Part shown: one piece after another, positions 29,846-37,942 of the stretch
Layout: each line of letters begins with the position of its first letter
Position numbering within the stretch: position 1 is the stretch's first letter
Assembly (NCBI RefSeq): GCF_003258295.1
Contig: NZ_QKYN01000121.1
Coordinates: 1-38,118, forward strand
Reading direction: 5' to 3'
From: Streptacidiphilus pinicola
GTDB lineage: Bacteria > Actinomycetota > Actinomycetes > Streptomycetales > Streptomycetaceae
Length of the DNA stretch: 38,118 nucleotides
Notes under the pieces: model-generated
Seen by the model: the letters and a program-made list of their open reading frames with translations, nothing else
The model's database searches: none
What the model was told of the DNA's origin: nothing
Made by a program: the position numbers and the translations under genes

Positions 29846-30714
29846 ACGGCGGCGAGCCAAGTAACGGAGGCGGCAGTGCCGGCGAACAGGCTATGCGACT
29901 CCCTGCCCGAGCCCATGGCGGTGAGGCAGTGAACGACTCCTACGCGAAGGGGCTGCTGGGCCACAGCACGGCCGGCGAATACGAGCGACTCCTCCTTCTG
30001 GAGAGGCTTTGCGACCCCGGCACAATCCGCATTCTCGAACGCCTGCCCATCACCCCGTCGTGGGCCTGTGTTGACGTCGGCGCGGGAACCGGCTCATTGG
30101 CCCGGTGGCTTGCGGAACGCTGCCCCGAGGGGCAGATCACCGCTACCGACCTGGACACCCGGTTTCTCGAATCCATGCCCCGACCCGAGAATCTGGCTGT
30201 CTCGCAGCAGGACGTCACGACGACAGACTTCCCCGCCAACTCTCTCGACCTGGTCCACGCTCGAGCGGTGCTGACCCATCTGCCTCATCCCGAAGGAGTG
30301 GTGAGGCAGATGGCGAGTTGGCTGAAGCCGGGCGGGTTTCTGGTGATCGAGGACCCCTCCTACCTCCCGGCCCAAGCATCCCCCTACCCCGACTTCGCGG
30401 CCCTCCTCGTCGCGTGCGAGCGACTGCTGGAGCGGACCCACGGCACCGACAACTCCTGGGCCAGGCGCATCCCCAGAGTCATGGCTGATGCAGGACTGAC
30501 CAACCTCAAGATGTCTGCCGACCTGTCGGTGTGCGGCCGGGACGACTTGGAGGACGCGTACTGGAGGCAGTGCTTCTCTCAGGCATTCCCGGCCCTTGTG
30601 GCCTCTGGGCTGATGACCGAACAACAGATCAACCGGGCCATGGAGCACTTGGACCGACCGGAGTTCACCGACGTCGCCTGGATGATGGTCTCCTGCTGGG
30701 GCCAACTTCAATAA
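29842..30714 (+). CDS. Class I SAM-dependent methyltransferase
   Basis: The frame opens at GTG 29842, overlapping the prenyltransferase stop as GTGA; a start at GTG 29929 (behind GGTGAGG) would remove 29 low-complexity residues and fits the family better. Up to 290 residues. The SAM site is CVDVGAGTGSLARWLAERCP, then TATDLDTRFLE, DLVHARAVLTHLPHPE and WLKPGGFLVIEDPS. This is the UbiE/Methyltransf_11-25 type acting on small molecules. It is the last clearly coupled gene of the 27219 operon and probably methylates the prenylated or unprenylated aromatic product. Confidence 0.9.
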   Translation: MNGGEPSNGGGSAGEQAMRLPARAHGGEAVNDSYAKGLLGHSTAGEYERLLLLERLCDPGTIRILERLPITPSWACVDVGAGTGSLARWLAERCPEGQITATDLDTRFLESMPRPENLAVSQQDVTTTDFPANSLDLVHARAVLTHLPHPEGVVRQMASWLKPGGFLVIEDPSYLPAQASPYPDFAALLVACERLLERTHGTDNSWARRIPRVMADAGLTNLKMSADLSVCGRDDLEDAYWRQCFSQAFPALVASGLMTEQQINRAMEHLDRPEFTDVAWMMVSCWGQLQ

Positions 30715-30790
30715 CCGCCCTCGACCCGCTCCCCAGCACGAACTAGTCCAGCGCCGCGTTAATCCTTGGAGGATGTGCGGTGCGCTGCAC

Positions 30791-30796
30791 TAGTGT
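30791..30796 (+). promoter_or_regulatory. -10 box for a leaderless NAT transcript
   Basis: TAGTGT ends 8 bp before the ATG at 30805, with TTGGAG (30766-30771) 19 bp upstream as a weak -35 box. No ribosome site precedes the ATG. This suggests NAT is transcribed on its own from here. Confidence 0.45.
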
Positions 30797-30804
30797 CCGG
30801 GTCC

Positions 30805-31704
30805 ATGACGTCGAAGACGAATGATCATCCCGACTGGGTCGCGCCGTACCTGGCCAGGCTCGGTGTCGACGCCCCGGGGTCCCTCGGCGCTCCGTCGCTC
30901 GACACCCTGCGCAGGCTTCACCGCGCGCACGTCGAGCTCATCGCGTTCGAGAACTTCGACATCCAGCTCGGACGCCCGCAGGGTATCGAACCGGCTGAGT
31001 CCATCGCCCGTATCCTGGCCGGCCGGGGCGGCTACTGCTTCAACCTGAACAACGCCTTCAGTGAGCTGCTGACCGTCCTCGGGTACGACGTCACCATGCA
31101 TCGCGGCCAGATCAACGGCTCCGTCGCGACCGCCAAGGCGACCGCCGACGAATACGTCACGCACATGGCCCTCACCGTCGTCATCGACGGCGAACGCTGG
31201 TCGGTCGACGTCGGCCTGGCCAACTCCCACCACGAGCCCATCCCGCTTCGGGAAGGCGTCCACGTCCAGGGTCCCTTCCGCTTCGAACTGCGGCCGCTGC
31301 CGGAGATCGGCCCGGACGCCTGGAGGTTCTTCACCGATCCGGAGCAGACGACCTTCCACAGCATGGACTTCACCCTGGCGCCGGCCACGTGGGAGGACTT
31401 CCGCAGTTGCCACGACGATTTCTCGACATCGCCGAAGTCTCCCTATGTCATGTGGTTCGAGCTCTTCCGCCGCGACGCGGACTGCGCCGAGTTCGTGCTG
31501 GACGACGAGTTCACACGCGACGAGGGGGCCGGACGGCGCACGACGCGCATCCTCGAATCCGCCGAGGAGCTGTTCGAGATCGCAACGGACGTGTTCCACC
31601 TGGACCTGTCGAACATCGACCACGCAGACCGCGCTGCCCTGTGGGACCGCATCCAGCGCGCGGGAGCGGAGTGGCGAGCAAAGCAGCAGTTGGCCGAGAA
31701 CTAG
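30805..31704 (+). CDS. Arylamine N-acetyltransferase (NAT) family
   Basis: A protein of 299 residues from ATG 30805; the open frame to 30766 lacks a better start. The catalytic triad is Cys78 in RGGYCFNLN, His120 in VTHMALTV and Asp135 in SVDVGLAN, all in the usual order and spacing. NATs move acetyl from acetyl-CoA to arylamines. The same fold includes RifF-type amide synthases that close macrolactams. With a prenyltransferase and methyltransferase just upstream (90-bp gap) it may N-acylate an aromatic amine. It is convergent with the SpoIIE phosphatase gene. Confidence 0.92.
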   Translation: MTSKTNDHPDWVAPYLARLGVDAPGSLGAPSLDTLRRLHRAHVELIAFENFDIQLGRPQGIEPAESIARILAGRGGYCFNLNNAFSELLTVLGYDVTMHRGQINGSVATAKATADEYVTHMALTVVIDGERWSVDVGLANSHHEPIPLREGVHVQGPFRFELRPLPEIGPDAWRFFTDPEQTTFHSMDFTLAPATWEDFRSCHDDFSTSPKSPYVMWFELFRRDADCAEFVLDDEFTRDEGAGRRTTRILESAEELFEIATDVFHLDLSNIDHADRAALWDRIQRAGAEWRAKQQLAEN

Positions 31705-31887
31705 GCCATGATGAAGAGGGTTAAGGCCGCGGCTATGAGGGCCGCAGCAGTCGAGGTGACGGCCAAGGCGATATCGATCCCGGTAACGCCCCGACCTCGT
31801 TGGGCCGGAGCTGTCTGGCATCCTGGCCAGAGCGATGCGCGTGATCTCTGCGCCCTTGTCGTTGAAGCGGCAATAGCGGCCTGCCGC

Positions 31888-33168
31888 TCACGTGAGCTTC
31901 CGGACTCCCGCGGTCGGCAGGCCGGTCCGCTCCCCATCTGACGGCTGCTGGACGGCGATCGCGGCCGCGTCGTCGCCGAGGCGCCCCCGGCAGTGGGCCA
32001 GCAGGTCCTGCTTAAGGTGCCGGAGTAGAGCATCCGGCCGCTGGCCCGCCCACGTGGGCACGCGTTCCGCCAGCGGGTAGAACTCGCCGTCCGGGTTGCG
32101 GGCCTCGATCACGCCGTCGGTGTAGAGGAGCAGGGTGTCGCCCGCCTCGAAAGGGGCGGTGTCCTCGGTGTAGGAGGTGAGCGCCAGCATGTGCATGCCC
32201 AGCGGCGGAACGGGGTGGGTGCTTTCCAGGAACCGGGCCTCGCCGTTGTGGATCAGCAGCGGCGGGGGGTGCCCGCAACTGGTGATCTGCACGGTGGGCC
32301 CGTGGTCCGGGATATGGAGCAGCAGGGCCGTGATGAAGTGCTCCGCGGCATGGGCGTAGTCGTCCACGAAATCGGCCAGGTAGCGGCTGACACTGAGGTC
32401 GAGGGCAGCGGCGAGCTCGGACAAGGTGGCGTTGCTGTCGGCGGCTTCGCGGAAGGCACCGATCAGCAGGGCGGACTCGCCGACGGCGGTCAGACCCTTG
32501 CCGCGGACGTCTCCGATGATCATGCGGGTGCCCTGCTGGGTGCGGGTCGCCGTGTAGAGATCCCCGCCGATCTCGGCCTGGTCCGCGGCAGCCAGGTAGA
32601 ACGAGCCGACCCGAAGGTCTCCCAGACGGTCAGGGAGCGGACGCATGAGTGCGCGCTGTGCCGCTTCGGACACGGCCCGTACCTGTTCCAACTGCTGCTG
32701 CCGCCGGTCGCGGATCCGAGTCAGGAGCACCACCAAAGTCGACAAGGCAGTGGTGGCGAGGATCTGGACAGCCTCCTCGCGCTGCACGGCCAGCACGTCC
32801 AGGTGGGCGGCGATGTATGCCTGGGCGCACACGGACAGCAGTCCCACCGCTGCCGTGAGCCACGCGCCGCCGACGAGCGCTGCGATCAGGGGAGCCAGGA
32901 TGAGAAGAACCCCGTAGTGGACATCGTCGGGCGTCACCACGTCGAAGACCGTCACTGCGATGATGAACCCGATCGGGATCAGGACCAGCGCATGACGCCC
33001 ACGCCATGCCGGCCAACGCAGACGGCTACCCTGCCACGTTCCCACACGTCCACCATGCGCTCTGCCGGCCCGCCGCTCCACAGGATGCAGCGCAGGCGGC
33101 GGTCGCTCAGGGGCTCCCCCCGCCGACGGCGGTGAAACGGACGCGGCCCCTGGACGGACGGGCATCAT
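31888..33168 (-). CDS. Membrane-anchored SpoIIE-type PP2C phosphatase
   Basis: A protein of 426 residues. A Pro/Arg-rich N-terminus is followed by three or four membrane helices (about 60-160: HALVLIPIGFIIAVTVFDVV, YGVLLILAPLIAALVGGAWL, AVQILATTALSTLVVLL). The cytoplasmic SpoIIE phosphatase domain (about 190-410) carries the metal-binding IGGDLYTA, GDVRGKG, LYTDGVIEARN and DDAAAIAV. Such phosphatases act on anti-anti-sigma factors or related phosphoproteins in actinomycete stress signalling. No sensor PAS/GAF domain is present. The true start may be GTG 33042 rather than ATG 33168. It lies 45 bp downstream of rbpA on the same strand. Confidence 0.9.
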   Translation of the reverse strand: MMPVRPGAASVSPPSAGGAPERPPPALHPVERRAGRAHGGRVGTWQGSRLRWPAWRGRHALVLIPIGFIIAVTVFDVVTPDDVHYGVLLILAPLIAALVGGAWLTAAVGLLSVCAQAYIAAHLDVLAVQREEAVQILATTALSTLVVLLTRIRDRRQQQLEQVRAVSEAAQRALMRPLPDRLGDLRVGSFYLAAADQAEIGGDLYTATRTQQGTRMIIGDVRGKGLTAVGESALLIGAFREAADSNATLSELAAALDLSVSRYLADFVDDYAHAAEHFITALLLHIPDHGPTVQITSCGHPPPLLIHNGEARFLESTHPVPPLGMHMLALTSYTEDTAPFEAGDTLLLYTDGVIEARNPDGEFYPLAERVPTWAGQRPDALLRHLKQDLLAHCRGRLGDDAAAIAVQQPSDGERTGLPTAGVRKLT

Positions 33169-33213
33169 CCGCGGCCACCCCTTTACTGGCCGGAGTCCTG
33201 CGCCGCGGAGCGC

Positions 33214-33552
33214 TCAGATCGGTCCACGCAGCTTGGCCAGGGCTTCGTTGAGCAGGATCTCGCCCTCCTCCTGGCTGCGGCGCTGCCGGACGTAGGCGAG
33301 ATGCGTCATGTAAGGGGTGTTGACGCTGGGAGAGGGCACGTTGTCGGGGTCCGGTCCGGCGGGCAGCCCGCATTTCGGGCAGTCCCAGACGTCCGGCACT
33401 TGGGCCCCCACCGCGAAGTGGGGCTGGATGTGATGGCCATTGCCGCACCAGAAGGACACCGCGGCGCGGGCCGCGAGGTCACCGCGCTCGGGCTCCCCCA
33501 TCGGCCCCGACCCGATCCGGGCGCCCCGGATGCCCGTACGTCCCTGTGCCAT
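33214..33552 (-). CDS. rbpA: RbpA-family RNA polymerase-binding protein
   Basis: A protein of 112 residues starting at ATG 33552, 5-6 bases after GGGAGG. RGARIGSGPMGEPERGDLAA, SFWCGNGHHIQPHFA, VWDCPKCGLPAGPDPDN and MTHLAYVRQRRSQEEGEILL followed by NEALAKLR match RbpA, which binds the housekeeping sigma factor and stabilises the open complex. The zinc-site Cys residues (CPKC plus the upstream SFWC) are visible. Streptomycetes often have a second RbpA copy, and this may be the paralogue; the core copy cannot be told apart here. The 145-bp upstream gap shows no clear sigma-R promoter to my eye. Confidence 0.88.
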   Translation of the reverse strand: MAQGRTGIRGARIGSGPMGEPERGDLAARAAVSFWCGNGHHIQPHFAVGAQVPDVWDCPKCGLPAGPDPDNVPSPSVNTPYMTHLAYVRQRRSQEEGEILLNEALAKLRGPI

Positions 33553-33697
33553 GTGCGCCTCCCGAGCCAACGTGTCCACGCCTCAGATGTGCATGGGAAC
33601 GCCCAGCGTACGGTCATCGCGCCCGGCGGGCGGATCGCCCGCCCGTCTCGGCTGGGCAACGTGTCTCGGGCCGAGGGGCGCCTCCCGTGGCATGCTT

Positions 33698-34474
33698 TCA
33701 GGTCCCTTCCCCATAGTGGAGCGCGCCCTGCCAGTCCACGGCTACGACGGGCTCGTCGCCGACCACCCACGCGTCGTGACCGGAGGGCAGCACGGTGATG
33801 TCGCCCGCCTTCGCGTCGAATTCGGTCCCGTCGGCCATGCGGATCCGGATCGTCCCGGACACGTGGTACTGGAAGTGCGGTGCCTCACACCACTCCGTGC
33901 CCGCGATCGGCTTGACGTCCTTCGACCAGCGCCAGCCCGGTTCCAGGACCAGGCGGCCGACCACCCCGCCGCCCGCGTTGATGATCTCCGCGCGACCGTT
34001 GGGGAAGGTGCGGATCTCGTCCGGGGCCGCGAAGTCCAGGTGCTCGGCCATGGCGGCCGCCGGCGCTGCCTGCGGTGCCTGCGGTTCCGTGGGTTGGTTG
34101 TTCTCGTCCCAGGCCTGCAAACTCGTCTGCGTGATGATGCGCCCGTCCCGCAGATCGAGCATCGAGGTGGACAGAACTCTCGTCCCGTCCGGGTAACGGC
34201 ACTGCTCCAGATACGCCGCGTGGCTGCCGTCGGCGGAGACGACGACCTGCCCCAGCTGGTGTTCCATGTCCCGGCTGCACACGTCGTCGAGGAACTCGCC
34301 GATCGCCGCCGTGCCCGCGATCTCGTGCGGGTGGCTCGGCTGGTCGCGGTGGTCCACGACGGTCATCCGAGCGTCCTCCGCGTACAGGCCGCGCAGGGCC
34401 AAGGCGTCACGGCCCTCGATACCGCGGCGCAGCGTTTCGATGTCGAAGATCGGACTGCTCTGTGTCGTGCTCAC
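33698..34474 (-). CDS. NTF2-like/cupin fusion protein
   Basis: Start at GTG 34474, 9 bases after GGAGG; the frame is open to 34621. The product is 258 residues. The N-terminal half (about 5-115) is NTF2/SnoaL-like: LRRGIEGRDALALRGLYAED, IGEFLDDVC, YLEQCRYPDG and GRIITQTSLQAW. An Ala/Pro/Gln linker follows, then a cupin (about 140-258) with LEPGWRWSKDVKP, APHFQYHVSGTIRIRMADG and AGDITVLPSGHDAWVVGDEP. Metal-binding cupin residues are only partly present (H, E, H). The pair 35266-36065 encodes a cupin and an NTF2-like protein as separate coupled genes, so the two folds recur together. Confidence 0.85.
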   Translation of the reverse strand: MSTTQSSPIFDIETLRRGIEGRDALALRGLYAEDARMTVVDHRDQPSHPHEIAGTAAIGEFLDDVCSRDMEHQLGQVVVSADGSHAAYLEQCRYPDGTRVLSTSMLDLRDGRIITQTSLQAWDENNQPTEPQAPQAAPAAAMAEHLDFAAPDEIRTFPNGRAEIINAGGGVVGRLVLEPGWRWSKDVKPIAGTEWCEAPHFQYHVSGTIRIRMADGTEFDAKAGDITVLPSGHDAWVVGDEPVVAVDWQGALHYGEGT

Positions 34475-34712
34475 TGGCTGCCACCTCCGAACTACGGTGG
34501 GCACCCCCACCGTGCCAATGCGCTGGCGTCCGAGGTGTCCCGGCCACCGACAACGGCTGCCGGTAGGTACCCAAATGAATCCAGACTCCGTCGCTCGTGC
34601 CACGGAACAGTTCAGCCGCACCAGGCCGGTCCGAGGAGGGTGCGGCGACGAGTCGACGATCGGTCGCGCTCCCGGTCTGGGGCAGAACCGTGGACCTCAG
34701 CCAAAAGGCTGG

Positions 34713-34898
34713 TCACGCTGCCTTGGCCTCGACGATGTCCGCCTCCGCGGCGGCGCGCTTCACAGCCTCACACCCACGCTCGGCATTCGCCTTCGTCGGG
34801 TATCCCTCACCAGACGCGACGACCTCACCGTTGCCGGCCTTGAGCCGGAACCGCCACTGATGGGCCTTGTCCTGGTAGACCTCGAAGTGTGCGGACAT
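34713..34898 (-). CDS. DUF1508 (YegP-like) small protein
   Basis: A protein of 61 residues. FEVYQDKAHQWRFRLKAGNG and EVVASGEGYPTKANAERGCE followed by AVKRAA is one complete DUF1508 repeat. YegP has two; single-repeat forms are common in actinobacteria. The function is unknown. It stands alone, divergent from the cupin gene across a 367-bp gap. Confidence 0.82.
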   Translation of the reverse strand: MSAHFEVYQDKAHQWRFRLKAGNGEVVASGEGYPTKANAERGCEAVKRAAAEADIVEAKAA

Positions 34899-35265
34899 GC
34901 CGCCTCCCGCCGTGCGCCGGAGTTGTCGTGCCCTTTCAGCGTGCGACCGCAGGCGCGGGTCGGCATCTCGGGATGATCGGCCGCACCAGCCGCTCCGACG
35001 TGCTGGCAGGCCAGAGCTACTCGCCCGGACCGCCGGTGTGCGCGGCCACCTCGGCGCTCGGACGGGCGATCACGGTGGCGGGTCCACAGGTGGACGGGCA
35101 ATGCGGCCTCCCTCTGCCCGTGGCTCCTGCGCCCCGTCATCGTGGGTCCGCTGCGGCAGCGGCGCGGCGCCAGTGCCCAGACGCCGCCGTCGCTGTGACC
35201 TCACGGTGTGACGCCGCGACTTCACGCCATAGGGGTGACGGCATCAATCGGCATCGGAGGTCATC
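34899..35265. other. Gene-free stretch before the cupin operon
   Basis: There is no convincing coding sequence here. Near its right end TGTGAC (35206-35211), 17 bp, TAGGGG (35229-35234) is a weak promoter candidate for the cupin gene, whose ATG at 35266 follows GGAGGTCATC. None of the 20-bp boxes or TetR operators described elsewhere occurs here. Confidence 0.4.
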
Positions 35266-35646
35266 ATGCCGCGCACACGCAAGGAACAGGCACCGCTCCT
35301 GGTCGACTCACCGGTCATCCAGGGCCGGTACGCCGAGCTCGACAACTACACGGTCTCCTTCGAGACCTTCCCCCAGGACGCCGACGGCACACCGGCCTTC
35401 ATCGGGCTGCCCGATGACCGCTGCCAGTGTCCGCACTGGGGCATGGTGCTCTCCGGCCGGCTCCAGCTGCGCTTCCGCGACCGGACCGAGGACTACATGG
35501 CCGGCGACGTCTACTACGCGCCGCCCGGACACGTGCCGGTCGTAGCAGCCGGGACCGAGACAGTCGAGTTCAGCCCGACCGAGAAGTTGCGGGAGACGAC
35601 GGCCGTCGTGGCCGCCAACATGAGCCACGCCGGAGGCACCCGGTGA
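35266..35646 (+). CDS. Cupin-domain protein
   Basis: A protein of 126 residues starting behind a near-perfect GGAGGT. YTVSFETFPQDADGTPAF, CQCPHWGMVLSGRLQLRFRD and MAGDVYYAPPGHVPVVAAG make one small beta-barrel cupin. Candidate metal ligands are H57 in CPHWG and H93 in PPGHVP. Small-molecule binding, isomerase or dioxygenase roles are all known for such proteins, so none is assigned. The stop overlaps the next gene as GTGA. Confidence 0.87.
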   Translation: MPRTRKEQAPLLVDSPVIQGRYAELDNYTVSFETFPQDADGTPAFIGLPDDRCQCPHWGMVLSGRLQLRFRDRTEDYMAGDVYYAPPGHVPVVAAGTETVEFSPTEKLRETTAVVAANMSHAGGTR

Positions 35647-36065
35647 GCACCGTGCAAATCAGCGCCGACAGCACTGCCCGGGAGTTGGCCGACAAGCTCG
35701 TCACGTTCCTGGAAACCGGCACCGCGCCGCAGGGACTGTTCATGCCGGACGTGTTCGTCGACTTCACCCTGCCGCAGTGGCGACTCCAGGCACAGGGCGC
35801 CCAGGAGGCGATCGCACTGCGCGCCGCCGGCCACCCCGGGCCCAGCCGGGTCCCCCGGTCCCGGCTCGACGCCACCGCCACCGGGTTCGTCCTGGAGGTC
35901 GAGGAGCAGTGGGAGCAAGACCAGGAGTCGTGGTACTGCCGGGAGCTGTTCCGTGCCGATGTGTCCGACGGGTCGATCTCCCAGCTGTCGGTGTACTGCA
36001 CCGGCGACTGGGACCGGGCTCGCGTCGCCGAACACCACCGCTCGGTGCGCCTGCTCAAGCCCTGA
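35643..36065 (+). CDS. NTF2-like (SnoaL-type) protein
   Basis: A protein of 140 residues from GTG 35643, coupled to the cupin gene by a GTGA overlap. LADKLVTFLETGTAPQGLFM and PDVFVDFTLPQWRLQAQGAQ, followed by TATGFVLEVEEQWEQDQESW and YCRELFRADVSDGSISQLSV, has the helix-helix-curved-sheet layout of the NTF2 fold. No catalytic Asp/His pair can be called with confidence. It is probably a ligand-binding partner of the cupin. Confidence 0.8.
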   Translation: MSTVQISADSTARELADKLVTFLETGTAPQGLFMPDVFVDFTLPQWRLQAQGAQEAIALRAAGHPGPSRVPRSRLDATATGFVLEVEEQWEQDQESWYCRELFRADVSDGSISQLSVYCTGDWDRARVAEHHRSVRLLKP

Positions 36066-36095
36066 GAACGCACCGGACGGCAGTAGGATCTGATC

Positions 36096-37942
36096 ATGGA
36101 CCCTGCGGCCGAGCGGGCCGCCGCCACCCGGGCGGCGCTGCTGGACGCCTACGTCCAGGCCCGCGAGAGCGGCGACGCCGAACTGATGGCTGCGGCAGCA
36201 CTCGACCTGCCCTCCAGCCAACGCTTCGGCACCCACCCCGGTCAGCTGCCCGCCCTGATCCACGAGGCCTACACCGCGGCCGCCACACCGGTGAGCCGCT
36301 GCCGCCTCGCCGCCGCACTCGCACGCGCCTGGGTATACGGAGGTGACGCCCAGCAAGCGGTGGCCTTCGCCCGCGAGGCCCTGGCCCTGGCAGACGGCCT
36401 CGGCAACCCGGAGGTCACCGCCGACGCCCTCGACGCCGCGCTGGTGGCCCACTGGGGTCCCGACGACTTCACCCAGCGGCTGGCGCTGTCGGCCCGCCTG
36501 GCCGATACGGCGGCCCATCTCACTGATCCAGCACGCCGGCTGACCGCCGCCCTGTGGCGGTTGACCACCGCGTGGGAGTCCCTCGACGTGGTCGCGGTGC
36601 AGCGCCAGCTGCGCGCGCTGGACCTGCTCGCCGAGGAGACATGCTCTCCCGCTACGCCTTCTTCGCCGCCTCGCGCCGGGCCATGCACGCCCTGGTCGTC
36701 AACGACCTCAACACGGCCGATCGACTCATCGCGCAGACCGCCGAGCTGGGCGAGCAGGCCGCCGAGCCGGACCTGGAGGCGGTCGTCCACAGCCTGGCCG
36801 CGGCCCGCGCCCGGCAGACCGGGGACGTCGTCACCCTGCGCAGCGAGGCCGCCGCGTTCGCCGCCTTCGGCGCCGCCGAAGGAGTGCCCTCGGGGTCGGC
36901 CGAGGCTGCGGCGCTCTGGCTCGCCGCCGACGAACCCGACCGCGCGCTGGCGCTGCTCGACCAACTCGCCGGCGGCGGGCTCGACACCGTGGCGCGCGAC
37001 GTCGACTTCCTGCTCACCGTGACCTCCCTGGTCCAGGTCGCGGCTGAGCTGCACGTCCACGCCGTCCTCGAGGACGGAGTCCGCCTTCTGGAGCCGTTCA
37101 CCGGCCGAGCGGTGCTCAACGCGGGCGCGGTGATCTTTCATGGTGTGGTCGACGACTACCTTCATCGCGCCGAACAGTCGCTCAGTCGCGAGGGTGCGGC
37201 GACACGTCGGCGCCACACCGCCACCTCCTGCTATCAGCGGATCGGTGCCGACTGGTGGCGCGAACGGCTGAGCGTTCCCGAGGCTCGGCCCCCGCGGGCC
37301 CGGGAGCTCACCGCCCGTCTGCGCCAGGAAGGCGACCTCGGCTGGGTAGTCGGCAAGAACGGCTCCACCTTTGTGCTACCCGACCTCAAGGGGCTGCACT
37401 ACCTGCGAGAACTGCTCCGCAGGCCGGGTGTCGAGATCAGCGCGCTTGACCTGTCCGCCATCGCGCCAGGTCACACACCGATCGTCGTGGACGATTCGGG
37501 GGCCGGAGAGGTTATCGACAATCAGGCCCTGGTGGCCTACCGCGAGCGGCTGCGCGAGATCGACGCCGAACTGGACGACGCCGAACCCTGGACCGGCCAG
37601 GCCCAGCTCGACCGGCTGCGCGACGAGCGCGAGGCTTTGCTCGCCGAGGTTCGGGTAGCAACCGGCCTTGGCGGACGCCGCCGCCACTTCGGTTCGACCC
37701 ACGAGAAAGCCCGCGTCGCCGTGCGCAAGGCGATCGCGTCCGTCCTGGACCGCATCCAGCAGCACGACGACGCCCTCGCCCGGCTGCTGCGCGACACCGT
37801 CCACACTGGCACGTCCTGCCGCTACGACCCGGACCCCACCCGGCCGGTGATCTGGCAGCTCGACCCACCGGGACCCGAGCCAGGAACTGGAAGCCGGGCT
37901 GACGTCGGTCCCAGCGGCGAAGCGGGCTGTGGGATGCGGTGA
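36096..37942 (+). pseudogene. TPR protein with regulator-type C-terminal domain, frameshifted
   Basis: The first frame starts at ATG 36096 (MDPAAERAAATRAALLDAYV) and runs through TPR-like helices to about 36646. The protein then continues in another frame (RYAFFAASRRAMHALVVNDL) to the stop at 37942. Restoring one C in the CCC run at 36648-36650 joins them as TCSPRYAFFAASRR, about 615 residues. The C-terminal part (from GDLGWVVGKNGSTFVLPDLK then GLHYLRELLRRPG to HTGTSCRYDPDP) is a domain often found behind AAA or TPR regions in actinobacterial regulator-like proteins. It includes a long charged helical pair around IDAELDDAEP. It lies 30 bp after the NTF2-like gene. The frameshift may be a sequencing error, since both halves look well conserved. 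Confidence 0.8.

Noticed and set aside
31701-31793. Minus-strand hydrophobic stretch ending in TSTAAALIAAALTLFIMA, looking like a one-helix protein.
   Set aside because: No start codon with a ribosome site is present in frame near it, and it lies between two convergent genes; it could be a fragment but cannot be supported as a gene.
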